64,000 bases of DNA from Zeugodacus cucurbitae. Taxonomy: Eukaryota; Arthropoda; Insecta; Diptera; Tephritidae. The position numbers and the translations under genes are program-made. Positions 35,954 to 46,879 of this stretch are shown piece after piece (positions within the stretch are counted from its first letter, which is position 1; each line of letters starts with the position of its first letter). Location: contig NC_071670.1 in NCBI RefSeq assembly GCF_028554725.1, positions 30,374,001 to 30,438,000 on the forward strand, in the 5' to 3' direction. The notes below the pieces were generated by a model, which made no database searches, was not told the origin of the DNA, and saw nothing but the letters and a program-made list of their open reading frames with translations.

Positions 35954-38900
35954 CTTGTTAATTATTTGTAAAAATATGTGAATGTATTTCAAGCAGCACA
36001 AGCGGGCGCAGAGTTAAATCTCACGCCGAAGTTGAATTATTATTAAAAATAAAAACTTTTCTCTTTATGGTTTTTTGAGTTTTTTGCTAAACAAAAATTA
36101 AAATGTATGCTTGCTTTAACTAAAAATAATAATAGGAAATAAATATTTCAGTCAACACTCAACGTCAGTAATCTGTTAAAGCAACAACAATAATAAGTAA
36201 ATAATTAAATAAAACACAAAACCGCGGCCACAGGTGAAAATTGGAGAGATTTCACTTTCGTAACTGGGAAAAAGTTTAAGCAAAATTTACATTGTCGTGA
36301 CGTTCGTTCAAATGCCAGCATCTACTTTTTCTTTGTTTTTGAGCAAGTTTTCACAGCTTGGTGGCAGCTGGTTGCTGGCCGCTGGCGACTGGTTGTTGCT
36401 TTAATTTTTATTTTGTTTTTGTGCATTAAGTTTTGTTGCTCGTTGTTTATTGTTTTTGTGAGTATTAGTTTCTATATGCGATTTGACGTGTGTGGGGTCA
36501 GTGTTGCGGCCAACGCACTATTATGCCATTGACTAACGGTACGGCTTGTAGAAAACGAGTGAAAAAAGAGCGGCGTCGGCGGCTACTGTGTGCCAAACCA
36601 ATAATTATGGACAGGAAAAGTTGGTTTTATGGCTGTGGCCGAGCTTGTATTTCATACGGTATTACTTATTTATGTGTTTCTACTTCGCATGCATAATTTA
36701 TTTGTAATTTTGTTGTAATTAATATTATATCATTTTTTTTTTGTTTTTCTGCCAAACTTCAAATGAAATTTGTAAATCGTAACCGCGTTTCGTAATTCAG
36801 GCAGTCAGTCAAACAGAAGCCACATAAAAATAATAAATACATAGGAAAATATGCACAAAAACTGCAAACCAAAACACAGAAAAAGAAACTAGAAAAACGA
36901 GCTTCGTTGAAAAATAAATAAATAGTGGCGTGAAAATTATGAAAACCGACACTTTTCGCGGCTTTGCAAACTATTAGAGCAGAAACTTATTGAATTCAAT
37001 GCGATCGCGTGCAAACTGGAATGCAAAATAAAAATACAAAAAAATTAGAATCGAAAAAAAAACGAATAATAATTGGAAAGGTAACACAGCAAAACAAAAA
37101 CAAAAAATAAATGAAGTAAAAATACGCTACGCATAAATTGTCTTTGATGCACTGCTGTGCTTAATTAAAATTATTAAATTGTGCTTTAAAATTTAATAAA
37201 TTATTTAGTGCTCTTTTTCTTTCCTCATTTTAAATTGTTTATTTAGCTTTTATTTGTATTGCTTTGGCGCTCTTTATTGTTTGGTGTTTATTCACATTTT
37301 CCTGCACACGGAAATCAATAACTGGGTCTTACTACATAACGGCAATGCACTTGCCACATTTTTCATTACAAAAATATATATTTTCAAATATAAACTATTA
37401 TGCAAATTGTTTATTTTACGCAAACACATTTCCGCCGACAATAATTGTTTTTTTAGTCACACAGATTTACATTTTGTTGCTGCAAAGATCAACGATCAAC
37501 GACCAACGAACACCGTTCAAAGATCAACACCAACAACACTAATCACACTTTAATTGCCGATCAATCACTTGTTTCTGTTATCCATTTTATTTCGTTTTCT
37601 TTTTTTATTATTTTTAAGATAATTGTTTCGTTTATTTTTCACAAGTCAGTTATCTCTACAGCGATCGTGCCACATTAGTAACAGCAAACAGCGCTTTCGA
37701 TTTTCAACAACTTCGTAGCGCGCTCGATTCAATAACTTGGCTAAAGCATTGATTTTGAAGCGTTGAAATAGCAACGGCTGCCACATTCACTCACTCACTA
37801 ATGACGGTGATGATACAATAATAGCTGAGTGATGCCGATGAAAGTCGCCGCTATAGCTGCATTGCAGCTGCAATGATCGCTAGCTATAGCCGAAAAAGAC
37901 ACAGTTAGACGCGACAATGCCAAAAAATTCGTGCTCACGACTTTTCCCTTCAAAAAGCACGTTTTTCAAGCGAAATAGCTGAAATGTTGTCAAAACGTGA
38001 GGAAAAACTAATATGCATCATTATAACGGTATGTGTTTATTTCACATTGATGCACCATTAAGCATTGTCATCGACTTTTCACAGTTTTTCTTTTGTAAAC
38101 AAACATTTCATTTCAATCATTTTCCACCACGCAAACACTCATATTTCCACAGAAAGTTAGCAAGGTGCAACAACGTTTTCAATTAAGTACACTAGCGCTA
38201 AATCACAGCAAGTTTGTTGCCTCGACAATTTACCTCACGAAAACAATGAACGCGTACGCTCTTCACGAACGTCCAACACCGTTTGTTCGCTGCTCCATCG
38301 AGGTTGCAGAGTTTTAAGCTGATTGTTAAATCTATTGGCATAGCTACGCTCAAATTTCGGCTGAAACTCTCCCGTTCAGATCAAAATGAACGATCTAGTG
38401 AGCGAATGAACCTGCTGATGGCAATCGGTGAGTCTGCTTTTTATGAATGAAAATGAACGCTGCAGTTTTGCATATGTATTTACTGTGTTTACCGAGTTTT
38501 TTGTTTACAATGCCTTTCGCGGCACACCTGGCACGCTCGATCAGCTGTTTCGAACCGGTAGTTTTAGTAAGTGACCGCTCGAACACCGTATATGCCTGCC
38601 TACGAGCAAACACTCGTATTTATTTCTGTTTAAGCTTAGCTTAAATATATCAACGAATGTAAGAGCACGTGGTGGTCATTCGTAATTACCGCTACACGAC
38701 CGAATGCTTTTGACCGTTGCTGCTTGTTTAGCCATTCTATGGTGTAAAGAAATCTTGGATAAAATAGTAAACAAGTTTAAAGTTTTTTTTTGGTACACAA
38801 GAACTACGCGACGCTTTAAAAACGCAAGCAAGGTGGCTTGGTTTTGAAAAAGTTTTTTTTTATTATTCTTATTGTTTAAATTTTCCTTTCGTTGCCGGTA

Positions 38901-39089
38901 TATTTTAAATATCCGGGATCTCAAATCAATTCAAATTGATACCCAAGCGGGGACAATGGGATCGAATGGGTTAATGCCAACACTTTCAAATTAATTATAT
39001 TACTTTTCCTTGTGCTACCTTTGCTACCTATATTTTAGTTTAAAAAATTGGATTTTTTGTGATTAAAAGACCTGAATAAACATGGAATG
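35954..39089. other. non-coding stretch upstream of the minus-strand exon
   Basis: 35954-36060 is the presumed 5' leader; on the minus strand it holds a TTTTTAATAATAATTCAACT stretch but no convincing initiator. 36.1-38.4 kb is mixed in composition, with A-rich runs (36830-37110), a palindrome cluster (37850-37890) and scattered GTTGTTGC words. It looks regulatory rather than coding, but I can name no specific site with confidence. 38.4-39.1 kb gives short frames on both strands without signature. Confidence 0.35.
37850..37890. promoter_or_regulatory. palindrome cluster centred on a CAGCTG E-box
   Basis: A perfect 16-base palindrome CATTGCAGCTGCAATG (37860-37875) contains CAGCTG, the classic bHLH target. 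It is enclosed by a second inverted pair, GCTATAGCT (37850-37858) and AGCTATAGC (37882-37890). The nested symmetry is seen directly. A regulatory role is only a suggestion; it could also be a cruciform-prone relic. Confidence 0.4.
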
Positions 39090-39571
39090 AAAAGTAAGAA
39101 GTAAAGTAAGTTTGGGTGTAACCGAACTGTTAATACCCTCACAATTTCACAATTTAATTAAATTAAAATTGATTCAAACAAAACAAACAATTTGACACAA
39201 ATCGTGTCGAATTTATTATATTCAAGATTATACGCTCTCTGAATTTTTATAAAAAAAGCTCACATATTTGCTATATATACGGTCTCAACGGATATTTGAA
39301 AAATCTGAGAGAGAGAGAGAGAGAGATATGAGAAGTTATATCTCGATTTTAACAATTTTTTGGCACATATTCACATTATTAATAGGAAAATATTCCCTCA
39401 GAATCTCTATAAAATATATGAGAGATTTACAAAAGTCTGATTTCGGCAAATTTTTAAATGAGCGATGCCACCTCACCAATGTAGTATTAGCGCAAAGTGT
39501 TATTCTGATATTTATGATATATGTGTGATATATGGGAAGTAGGCATGGTTGTAAATCGACTTCAGTAATTT
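39090..39571 (-). mobile_element. older DINE-like copy G, 3' part left of nested copy D
   Basis: Begins with a degraded, reverse-oriented 3' end: AAGTAAGTTTGGGTGTAACCGAACTGTTAATACCCTCACAA near 39104-39146, parallel to copies A and F but with several substitutions. It continues to GGAAGTAGGCATGGTTGTAAATCGACTTCAG at 39535-39564, the point reached in copy A near 2020-2045. Sequence resuming at 40807 carries on the same order, so copy D sits inside it. A GA-run (39309-39326) has expanded within it. Confidence 0.6.
39309..39326. repeat. (GA)n microsatellite
   Basis: Nine GA dinucleotide units inside the older DINE-like copy, absent at the matching place in the 53.5 kb copy, which suggests local expansion. 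Confidence 0.85.
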
Positions 39572-40806
39572 TTATACTCTCGCAACAAAGTTGCTAGGAA
39601 CAAAGTTGCTAAGAGAGTATTATAGTTTTGTTCACATAACGGTTGTTTGTAAGTCCTAAAACTAAACGAGTTAGATATAGGGTTATATATACCAAAGAGA
39701 TCAGGGTGAAGAGTGGAGTTCAAATCCGAATGTCTGTCTGTCCGTCCGTCCGTCCGTCCGTCCGTCCGTCTGTGCAAGCTGTAACTTGAGTAAAAATTAA
39801 GATATCTTGATGAAACTTGGAACACTTATTTCTTGGCACCATAGGAAGGTTGCTTTCGAAAATGAGCAAAATCGGACCACTGCCACGCCCACAAAATGGC
39901 GAAAACCGAAAACACATAAAGTGCCATAACTAAGCCATTAATAAAGCTATGGCAATAAAATTTTGTATGAAGGATCGCACTATGAAGGGGCATATATGGA
40001 TGTAATTTTTTTGAGGAAGTGGGCGTGGCACCACCCCCTACTAAGTTTTTTGTACATATCTCGCAAACCAATAGAGCTATATAAACCAAACTTTCTGCAG
40101 TCGTTTTTTTAGCCACTTCCCAATACAGTCCAAAAATTAAAGAAATCGGATAATAACCACGCCCACCTCCCATACAAAGGTTAGATTGAAAATTACTAAA
40201 AGTGGGTTAACTTACTAACGAAAAACGCCAGAAACACTAAATTTTACATAAGAAATGGTAGATGAAAACTGCACTCAGATTTTTTTACAAAATGGAAAAT
40301 GGGCGTGGCGTCGCCCACTTATGGGTCAAAAACCATATCTCAGGAACTACTCACCGATTTCAATGAAACTTGGTTTGTAATAGTTTCCTAACCTTCCAAT
40401 AATATGTTGTGAAAATTGGCCAAATCGCTTCACAACCACGCCTACTTCCTATATACCTGAACTTTGAAGACGATCTGAATCGTTTACTTTACAATATATA
40501 AAGTAAGCACTAGTGAAGATATCGGTGCAGAACTTTGCACAAATACTACGTTTATAGTGTGGCAGCCCCATTCTATAAATCTCCAAAATCGGACCATAGG
40601 TTTTCAAGGCCTCATATATCGAACACGAGGACCTCGGTGCTTCTAACCTAATATTATGGTTTCCAACTTTCAATGGACGTTATACAATATATATGACGTA
40701 TATGTGGGTCAAATTGTGTATTATATAATATAAATAAAGTTAAATAAATAAATTGCGAGAGTATAAAATGTTCGGTTACACCCGAACTTAGCCCTTCCTT
40801 ACTTGT
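39572..40806 (+). mobile_element. DINE-1-like (Helentron-type) repeat, complete copy D
   Basis: Complete unit with the 5' palindrome, here carrying an extra direct repeat of AACAAAGTTGCTA (39583-39611). It has the longest TCTG/TCCG tract in the window (about 39730-39771), the CTGCCACGCCCACAAAATGG block, and the 3' sequence TTGCGAGAGTATAAAATG, terminal hairpin and TTAGCCCTTCCTTACTTG (ends about 40805). It is close to copy C throughout by eye, which suggests recent activity of this subfamily. It lies between the two halves of an older, oppositely oriented copy. Confidence 0.82.
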
Positions 40807-41003
40807 TTTAATATAAGATTCTTGAGATACGGTTTTTGACTCATAAGAGGGAGATATCACGCCCATTTTTATACTAATCTGAATGCAGCCCTTCTGTGAT
40901 ATCTTTTTTATAAGATTTACTGGTACTAGTGATTTGTTTTAGTGAGTTAAAGCACTTTTAGTACTTTTCAAAATAAGTGGGAGTGGTTGTTATCCCATTT
41001 CAC
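40807..41003 (-). mobile_element. older DINE-like copy G, part right of nested copy D
   Basis: Resumes with ATTCTTGAGATACGGTTTTTGACTCATAAG and CACGCCCATTTTTATAC, then GAGTTAAAGCACTTTTAGTA and AAGTGGGAGTGGTTGTTATCCCATTT. These correspond in order to copy A at about 2125-2325, with more substitutions. It is the continuation of the segment ending at 39571. Confidence 0.6.
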
Positions 41004-41329
41004 CCATTTTATTGGTGTATGATGGAATCCTAAAGATAAATGCGTCCAAAAACAAACAGGCGGACAAAAGTATTCGCCATTAGACTTAGTTACACTTTCA
41101 CAGTACGCCACGCCCAGAAAATAGTCGAAATAATAAAATTGAGTGTTTTTCATAGATACTATACTTATTTTCCTTCATTTCAACATAAAATAAATTTATA
41201 TATAATTTCTGACTGTTTTTTCTTCAATAATTAAGAAAAATAAGTACTAATTCATGTGTTACACTAAAAATAAATGTGTTTCCAATAATTCCCAATCAAA
41301 TTATTAGCTCGTGATATTTAGCGATAATG

Positions 41330-41735
41330 GATAAAAAAAATAAAACTACGGTTAAGGAAAAAATATTATTAATGCTTAGAAAGAAAATAAAACAATTAAA
41401 GAAATAATTGAAATTGCTTAAAAACCTCGTACAACAATATTCACTATAATAAGATGTCCTGAAATTGATTTTCAGTTGGATAACCGCCTGAGATGCGGTA
41501 GTACCCCTTAGCGTTCCGTACGATAAAAATCACAGGTAATTAAAATTATTAAGAGTAACTTAAAACACCGACATTTGAGATCGAAGTAGTAGTAAAGACC
41601 TCTGGTATCATTTATCGTATCGTAGAGTGCAAAACTTAGCCGATTACAATGCCCGAATTTGCAGCAACAAATCCCTTATAAGCAAGGTCAGCGAAATCAA
41701 GTGACTCTCATTTGCTAAAAAACATATAAACTAGT
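41330..41735 (+). pseudogene. Tc1-like transposase N-terminal relic
   Basis: With several frame changes the segment reads as the DNA-binding half of a Tc1 transposase. The ATG at 41328 starts a Lys-rich stretch. Near 41475 is Asn-Arg-Leu-Arg-Cys-Gly-Ser like the Asn-Arg-x-Arg-Ser-Gly-Arg linker. Near 41517 is Val-Arg-x-Ile-Lys, then Thr-Pro-Thr-Phe-Glu-Ile. Near 41650-41735 is Tyr-Asn-Ala-Arg-Ile, Lys-Ser-Leu-Ile-Ser-Lys-Val and Phe-Ala-Lys-Lys-His-Ile-Asn, the hallmark before the catalytic core. In-frame stops are frequent. No catalytic domain follows; instead the sequence folds back on itself. Confidence 0.55.
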
Positions 41736-41817
41736 GAAATGATCGTATGAGAATATTACTTTGTGCCAAAAATCATTTCCCAAGTTTATATGCTCTTTAG
41801 CAAATGAATGTCACTTT
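41699..41817. repeat. 119-base fold-back hairpin derived from Tc1-like sequence
   Basis: Arm one (41699-41742, starting AAGTGACTCTCATTTGC) and arm two (41771-41817, ending GCAAATGAATGTCACTTTT) are inverted copies of each other, about 45 bases long with roughly six mismatches, around a 28-base loop. Arm one is the Phe-Ala-Lys-Lys-His-Ile-Asn part of the Tc1-like relic. The size would suit a small-RNA precursor, but a transposon fold-back is the plainer explanation. Confidence 0.7.
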
Positions 41818-43139
41818 TATATAATCATTTTATCCATCAGAAGAGAAATCTATTGCTGCTAATTGCAGTCAGAATGAAATTATTATGGACACTTTCAAAC
41901 GCCTAATGCCACACCACAACCTTTCGTAAATATTTTGATATTTTCATTAACAGCAGCTGTAGCTTTCAAAACCCTTAAAAATTACTGTCGCAATTCGTTT
42001 ACTATTTTATTGGCAAAAACTGCTGTAAAAGCGATTTATCAAAAGTAAATTTGTCACAAATCTAATTTTACAGCAACAATAAGCGTTTGAGTTCCAAGTA
42101 AGCAACCAGCTGAGAGCCAATTGTTAATGACAAGCTGTCAAATTGCAAAGAAATAATGCCCAAGGTTGTTAATAGAAATGTCACGCATGCGCAGTGAAGC
42201 ATATACATATGTATATAAGTGCTACAAAACACAAATTGTTAAGTGTAAAGATATCTGATGAAATAAAAATAAGTTGAAATTAATTTAATAGTAATTTAAA
42301 AGTGATGTGCAATAATTTGTAATAACTTTCACATTTTCTAATTTACAATACTTCAGTAAGTATAAGTAAGTTAATTAACACTGAAACACTTCTGGAAATT
42401 TATTTATCTGTATGTGACCTAATTTTGTTATCCTAATTGATGGAGTACCTTTTAAGTATAACATCCATTAAAAAACTGTACATTACATGGTCCCCGCAAT
42501 AGATACATACCTAAATATGAACTTCTTAAGATTTCACGAATATCATGAATTGTTGTCAGTCATGCATGACACCCAATCAGATTTATCTCACTGCGGCAGT
42601 TGAGAATTTGAAGCACGAGTAGTTACAATTAATTTAATAGCTTAGCAGTCCATTTTACTTCATTGGTTCATACCTAAAATATCAACAGTTTGTACTGTAT
42701 TTCTAACTATGGGGAAGAATAGCAATGGCGAAAAGAAAAATTGCTCTCACGCGGAACGAAAAAATAAAAATACACGAATAAAAAAACACGAAAGCACAGT
42801 ATACAAATTAAACAAAGAAGTATTGCTGGAAGTATTGGATAAATACATTTTTTTTTTCAAAGTTGGAGTGTAAAAACGAGATGTTTTTCGAATTTAATTT
42901 TTAAAATGAAACTAATGAATGTTTCAAACACTTGAGTAAGACTAGGGAAGTTCTGTACGGAATTTATTCATTTAAGATACCATGTCATGCTATTTTCAGG
43001 AGAAGACGACCTCTGGATTTCATAAAAAATATAATTATCTTTAGTCCACGTTTGGATGAGATATGCCACAACTTGAAGGAACTATTTGAAAAATGTGTTT
43101 TCCATATCTTCAGTGGTGTTTCATTTATGTAAACATATA
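41818..43139. other. AT-rich non-coding stretch, no gene seen
   Basis: No coding frame with a family signature and no recognised element ends. A 66-codon plus-strand frame at 42932-43132 is judged chance. Confidence 0.45.
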
Positions 43140-43330
43140 TGACTAAACTGAAAGAATCTGATTTAAAACTATATTAAATAAGATGTAGTCGTGGCTATGG
43201 TCATAAGGATCAACAAAATTACATTTTCAGTTTTGTTTGAAATCGATCAAGTAGTTTCAGAGCTATAAGAGTTCCCTTTAAAGTGGGCGGTGCCATACCT
43301 ATTGTCTAGATTTAATACCCTGTCTATCTT
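43140..43330. mobile_element. possible DINE-family relic
   Basis: The series GTAGTCGTGGCTATGGTCAT, then AAATCGATCAAGTAGTTTCAGAGCTATAAGAG, then AAGTGGGCGGTGCCATACC parallels the GGCGTGGTTGTGAAG / GAAATCGGCCGAGTAGTTCCTGAGAT / AAGTGGGCGACGCCACGCC series of copy A, in the same order and spacing. It has diverged strongly, so it is an old copy or a separate subfamily. Confidence 0.4.
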
Positions 43331-44557
43331 TGGTAGGAAGTTATTACTGAAGAAGATAATTGAAGCAGCATAAGGGTCATATCTTCTTGAGTTAAGGTAC
43401 CGCTCCAATAGTCAAAGGATTTGAATAACTCAACAATGTAATAAAACTTTGTACGATTAACCCGTTACTTCATGCATTTAGTATAGGATCGCAGTTTACT
43501 CTTTTTAGGTTTTGTATTTAAAATCAAAAATTGCAAAGTAATTTCCTAACATTTTATGGAACACAGTTTTGCACAAAACCAAGTTAATAAAATTAATCAA
43601 TCACCATTAAGTCCTTCTAAATATCTGGTAAACAATTGCATCAGTGTCAATTTTGTCATATTTCATTTAGATAACAATGACAATATTTTATCTACGTGGG
43701 CTCGTAAGACACCACTCGTAAGTAAAAAAATAAATAATAATAATAATTGCCAATGGCAAATGGTTTAATTACCAATATGAGTATATAGTGAATGGAAATT
43801 TGCACTTAAATAAAAGCAAAACCAATCAGATATTCAGGTAGCAGCGAAACCAACAAAGTGCTATTCTGTGAGCGTGCATACAGACTGATAATCACACGTT
43901 CACCACAAAGGCAATGTCAAGTTGCATAATACCACACTTATAGTAGCTTAAAAGTAACTTTTAATGGCTTAAAAGGCGGCGCAAAACAGTAGTTAATTGG
44001 TAATATGTTTACTTTAAAAATATCAAGAAACATTGGCAAATCAAGTTTGAAATGCAGATAACGGTAAACAGTTTCATACACAATAGTTTGGCAGCTAGAC
44101 AAAGGGGTGAATGAGTGTGTACATAGGGACGCACGCAGAACATTGTGATTATAAGCAGTAAGTAAAAAATTAAAAATAAAAAAAATAAATTTTTTGTTTT
44201 TATTTTGTTGACTGGTAGTTTGAAGAATTTTTAAGATGACTCTTCTAAACATATAATAATACATAAATGTTTAGTGTACTACTGATAGTTTAATTTGTAT
44301 TTGAAGTCTATGCCTATTTTCTGTAGATTAATATAATATTTCCAATATAGATCGATCAAGGTTCCATTATCCCTTAGTTTTGAAAAGTTGTGAAACTAAT
44401 TTGCTATAACATCATCCAGTTAGGTGAGAGATGAGTAAACTTTGGGAATAAAAATAACGACATATTTTATTTAATATGTGATTGCCAGACGATTACTTGG
44501 TTTCATTATGACATCTTATTTATTGCCCGAGATCTCCATGCTAATGCCGGCAGGTCA
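43331..44557. other. AT-rich non-coding stretch, no gene seen
   Basis: A 108-codon minus-strand frame (43938-44264) is hydrophobic and irregular and lacks a signature; I read it as chance. No element ends were identified until the TA at 44558. Confidence 0.4.
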
Positions 44558-44559
44558 TA

Positions 44560-45852
44560 AAGGGTGATTTTTTAAGAGCTTGATAACTTTAAAAAAAAAA
44601 AAAACGCATAAAATTTGCAAAATCTCACGGTTCTTTATTTGAAACGTTAGATTGGTTCATGACATTTACTTTTTGAAGATAATTTCATTTAAATGTTGAC
44701 CGCGGCTGCGTCTTAGGTGGTCCATTCGGAAAGTCCAATTTTGGGCAACTTTTTCGAGCATTTCGGCCGGAATAGCCCGAATTTCTTCGGAAATGTTGTC
44801 TTCCAAAGCTGGAATAGTTGCTGGCTTATTTCTGTAGACTTTAGACTTGACGTAGCCCCACAAAAAATAGTCTAAAGGCGTTAAATCGCATGATCTTGGT
44901 GGCCAACTTACGGGTCCATTTCTTGAGATGAATTGTTCTCCGAAGTTTTCCCTCAAAATGGCCATAGAATCGCGAGCTGTGTGGCATGTAGCGCCATCTT
45001 GTTGAAACCACATGTCAACCAAGTTCAGTTCTTCCATTTTTGGCAACAAAAAGTTTGTTAGCATCGAACGATAGCGATCGCCATTCACCGTAACGTTGCG
45101 TCCAACAGCATCTTTGAAAAAATACGGTCCAATGATTCCACCAGCGTACAAACCACACCAAACAGTGCATTTTTCGGGATGCATGGGCAGTTCTTGAACG
45201 GCTTCTGGTTGCTCTTCACCCCAAATGCGGCAATTTTGCTTATTTACGTAGCCATTCAACCAGAAATGAGCCTCATCGCTGAACAAAATTTGTCGATAAA
45301 AAAGCGGATTTTCTGCCAACTTTTCTAGGGCTCATTCACTGAAAATTCGACGTTGTGGCAGATCGTTCGGCTTCAGTTCTTGCACGAGCTGTATTTTATA
45401 CGGTTTTACACCAAGATCTTTGCGTAAAATCTTCCATGTGGTCGAATAACACAAACCCAATTGCTGCGAACGGCGACGAATCGACATTTCACGGTCTTCA
45501 GCCACACTCTCAGAAACAGACGCAATATTCTCTTCTGTACGCACTGTACGCATTCGTGTGGTTGGTTTAATGTCCAATAAAGTAAACTGAGTGCGAAACT
45601 TGGTCACAATCGCATTAATTGTTTGCTCACTTGGTCGATTATGTAGACCATAAATCGGACGTAAAGCGCGAAACACATTTCGAACCGAACACTGATTTTG
45701 GTAATAAAATTCAATGATTTGCAAGCGTTGCTCGTTAGTAAGTCTATTCATGATGAAATGTCAAAGCATACTGAGCATCACCATGTCTGAAATCCCACGT
45801 GATCTGTCAAATACTAATGCATGAAAATCCTAACCTCAAAAAAATCACCCGT
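44560..45852 (-). mobile_element. near-complete Tc1/mariner-superfamily transposon
   Basis: A 1,293-base unit flanked by TA on both sides (44558-44559 and 45853-45854). Its inverted ends share AxGGGTGATTTTTT: AAGGGTGATTTTTTAAGAGC at the left and, read from 45852 on the other strand, ACGGGTGATTTTTTTGAGGT. One gene on the minus strand fills the unit (45751 to 44666) and is intact except for one stop codon. Among the DNA transposons here this is the least damaged. Confidence 0.88.
44666..45751 (-). pseudogene. Tc1/mariner-superfamily transposase with a single in-frame stop
   Basis: The ATG at 45751 opens Met-Asn-Arg-Leu-Thr-Asn-Glu-Gln-Arg, a helix-turn-helix DNA-binding half with Glu-Gln-Thr-Ile-Asn-Ala-Ile-Val and, later, Gln-Gln-Leu-Gly-Leu-Cys-Tyr-Ser-Thr-Thr-Trp. 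At 45332-45334 a TGA follows Arg-Ile-Phe-Ser-Glu; most relatives I know have Trp (TGG) at this spot. The frame then continues without shift through the catalytic half to the stop at 44666: Phe-Ser-Asp-Glu-Ala-His-Phe (first Asp), Gln-Gln-Asp-Gly-Ala-Thr-Cys-His (second Asp) and Arg-Ser-Cys-Asp-Leu-Thr-Pro-Leu-Asp-Tyr-Phe-Leu-Trp-Gly (third Asp). The second and third aspartates are 37 positions apart, nearer the maT-type spacing than classical mariner. About 361 codons in all. All three acidic residues are kept, so only the stop visibly disables it. Confidence 0.85.
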
Positions 45853-45854
45853 TA

Positions 45855-46640
45855 TATCACCAGTCATAATACGATGTGATCTGAACGTGCACATTTGGTA
45901 ACTGAGAAACTTTGAGAGTAATCTTGTAATAACCACACCCATTTATTTGCATAATAGATTTGTTCCAAAGTACTAAAATCGATTGTCTAAAACAATGAAA
46001 TAAATATGAAATAATACAAAGCTGAAAAGATGGGCAAAAAAGTGGATGTGTTGATATCATTGTTTGTTTACGAAAAATAGCTTAACCGAGAGAAACAACT
46101 CATGGAAGATAAATCCTAAACCAAAATCTCATTTGAACGATATAGACTTAATTCTCCTTTCCAGAATTTCAAAATATTTTGCTAAACGTTTTACCCAATT
46201 TGGAGTCTTGTAAATTGAGTGCCATATAAACTTCTTCGACATTCATAAGAACATTTCAGTTTGCAGGTCTGACCATAAACTATCGATTGCACTATCGATA
46301 CTATCGAACAATCGCGACTATCGATGGTGTATGCCATCGACAGTATTTAAAATATTTTTTCTTTATTATCTTTCTTATAATTTTCGTACAATCGATATTG
46401 AGTAATACCTATGTGTTAATGAAATTGTCATTGAATTTCTAAAGTTTTTCAAGTTTTTCATATAAATGGAGTTTCTAAAGTTTGGAAGTACTTTAGAAAG
46501 TCCTTGAAAAAAAAGTTGCCAAATACTAGCAGTGTGGTAAAGAATATAAATAGGACAAGTGAAAACACTTGACGAACTCAATCGATTTCATCCAAATCTA
46601 AAGAAGAACCGCATTTTTATCAAATGTAGAAGACTGAAGA
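45855..46640. other. non-coding stretch with a TATCGAT motif cluster
   Basis: No gene seen. Four TATCGA words fall within 46281-46327, including a perfect TATCGATA (46293-46300), the consensus of the fly factors DREF and BEAF. A small inverted repeat CGATGG...CCATCG spans 46322-46339. TATCGAT-rich ends also occur in some hAT elements, so a transposon end is an alternative. Confidence 0.35.
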
Positions 46641-46644
46641 CTGT

Positions 46645-46879
46645 CTGAATCGGGAAAGACTTGTCCGAGCCGTTCGATACCAAACGAGGTTTCAGACAAG
46701 GTGACCCACTTTTGCGTGACTTCTTTAACTTGAAGTAATAGGAGCTGCAGAGCTAAATAGAGAAGGTACAATCTTCTATAAGAATGTACAGCTGCTGGTG
46801 TACGCCGATGATATTGATATCATTCAAAGCAACAACCCCGCAGTTAGTTCTACTTTCTCCAGACTAGATAAGGAAGCGA
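46645..46879 (+). mobile_element. RTE-like fragment (central reverse-transcriptase part)
   Basis: Starts near GGGAAAGACTTGTCCGAGCC and corresponds to the reverse-transcriptase segment from Gly-Lys-Asp-Leu-Ser-Glu-Pro to Asp-Lys-Glu-Ala of the best copy. Gly-Phe-Arg-Gln-Gly-Asp and Tyr-Ala-Asp-Asp-Ile-Asp-Ile-Ile are visible, but a stop follows Phe-Asn-Leu-Lys and a piece (Met-Leu-Glu-Lys-Ile-Ile) is missing. It ends abruptly at 46879, where a second, upstream-starting fragment begins. Confidence 0.75.
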
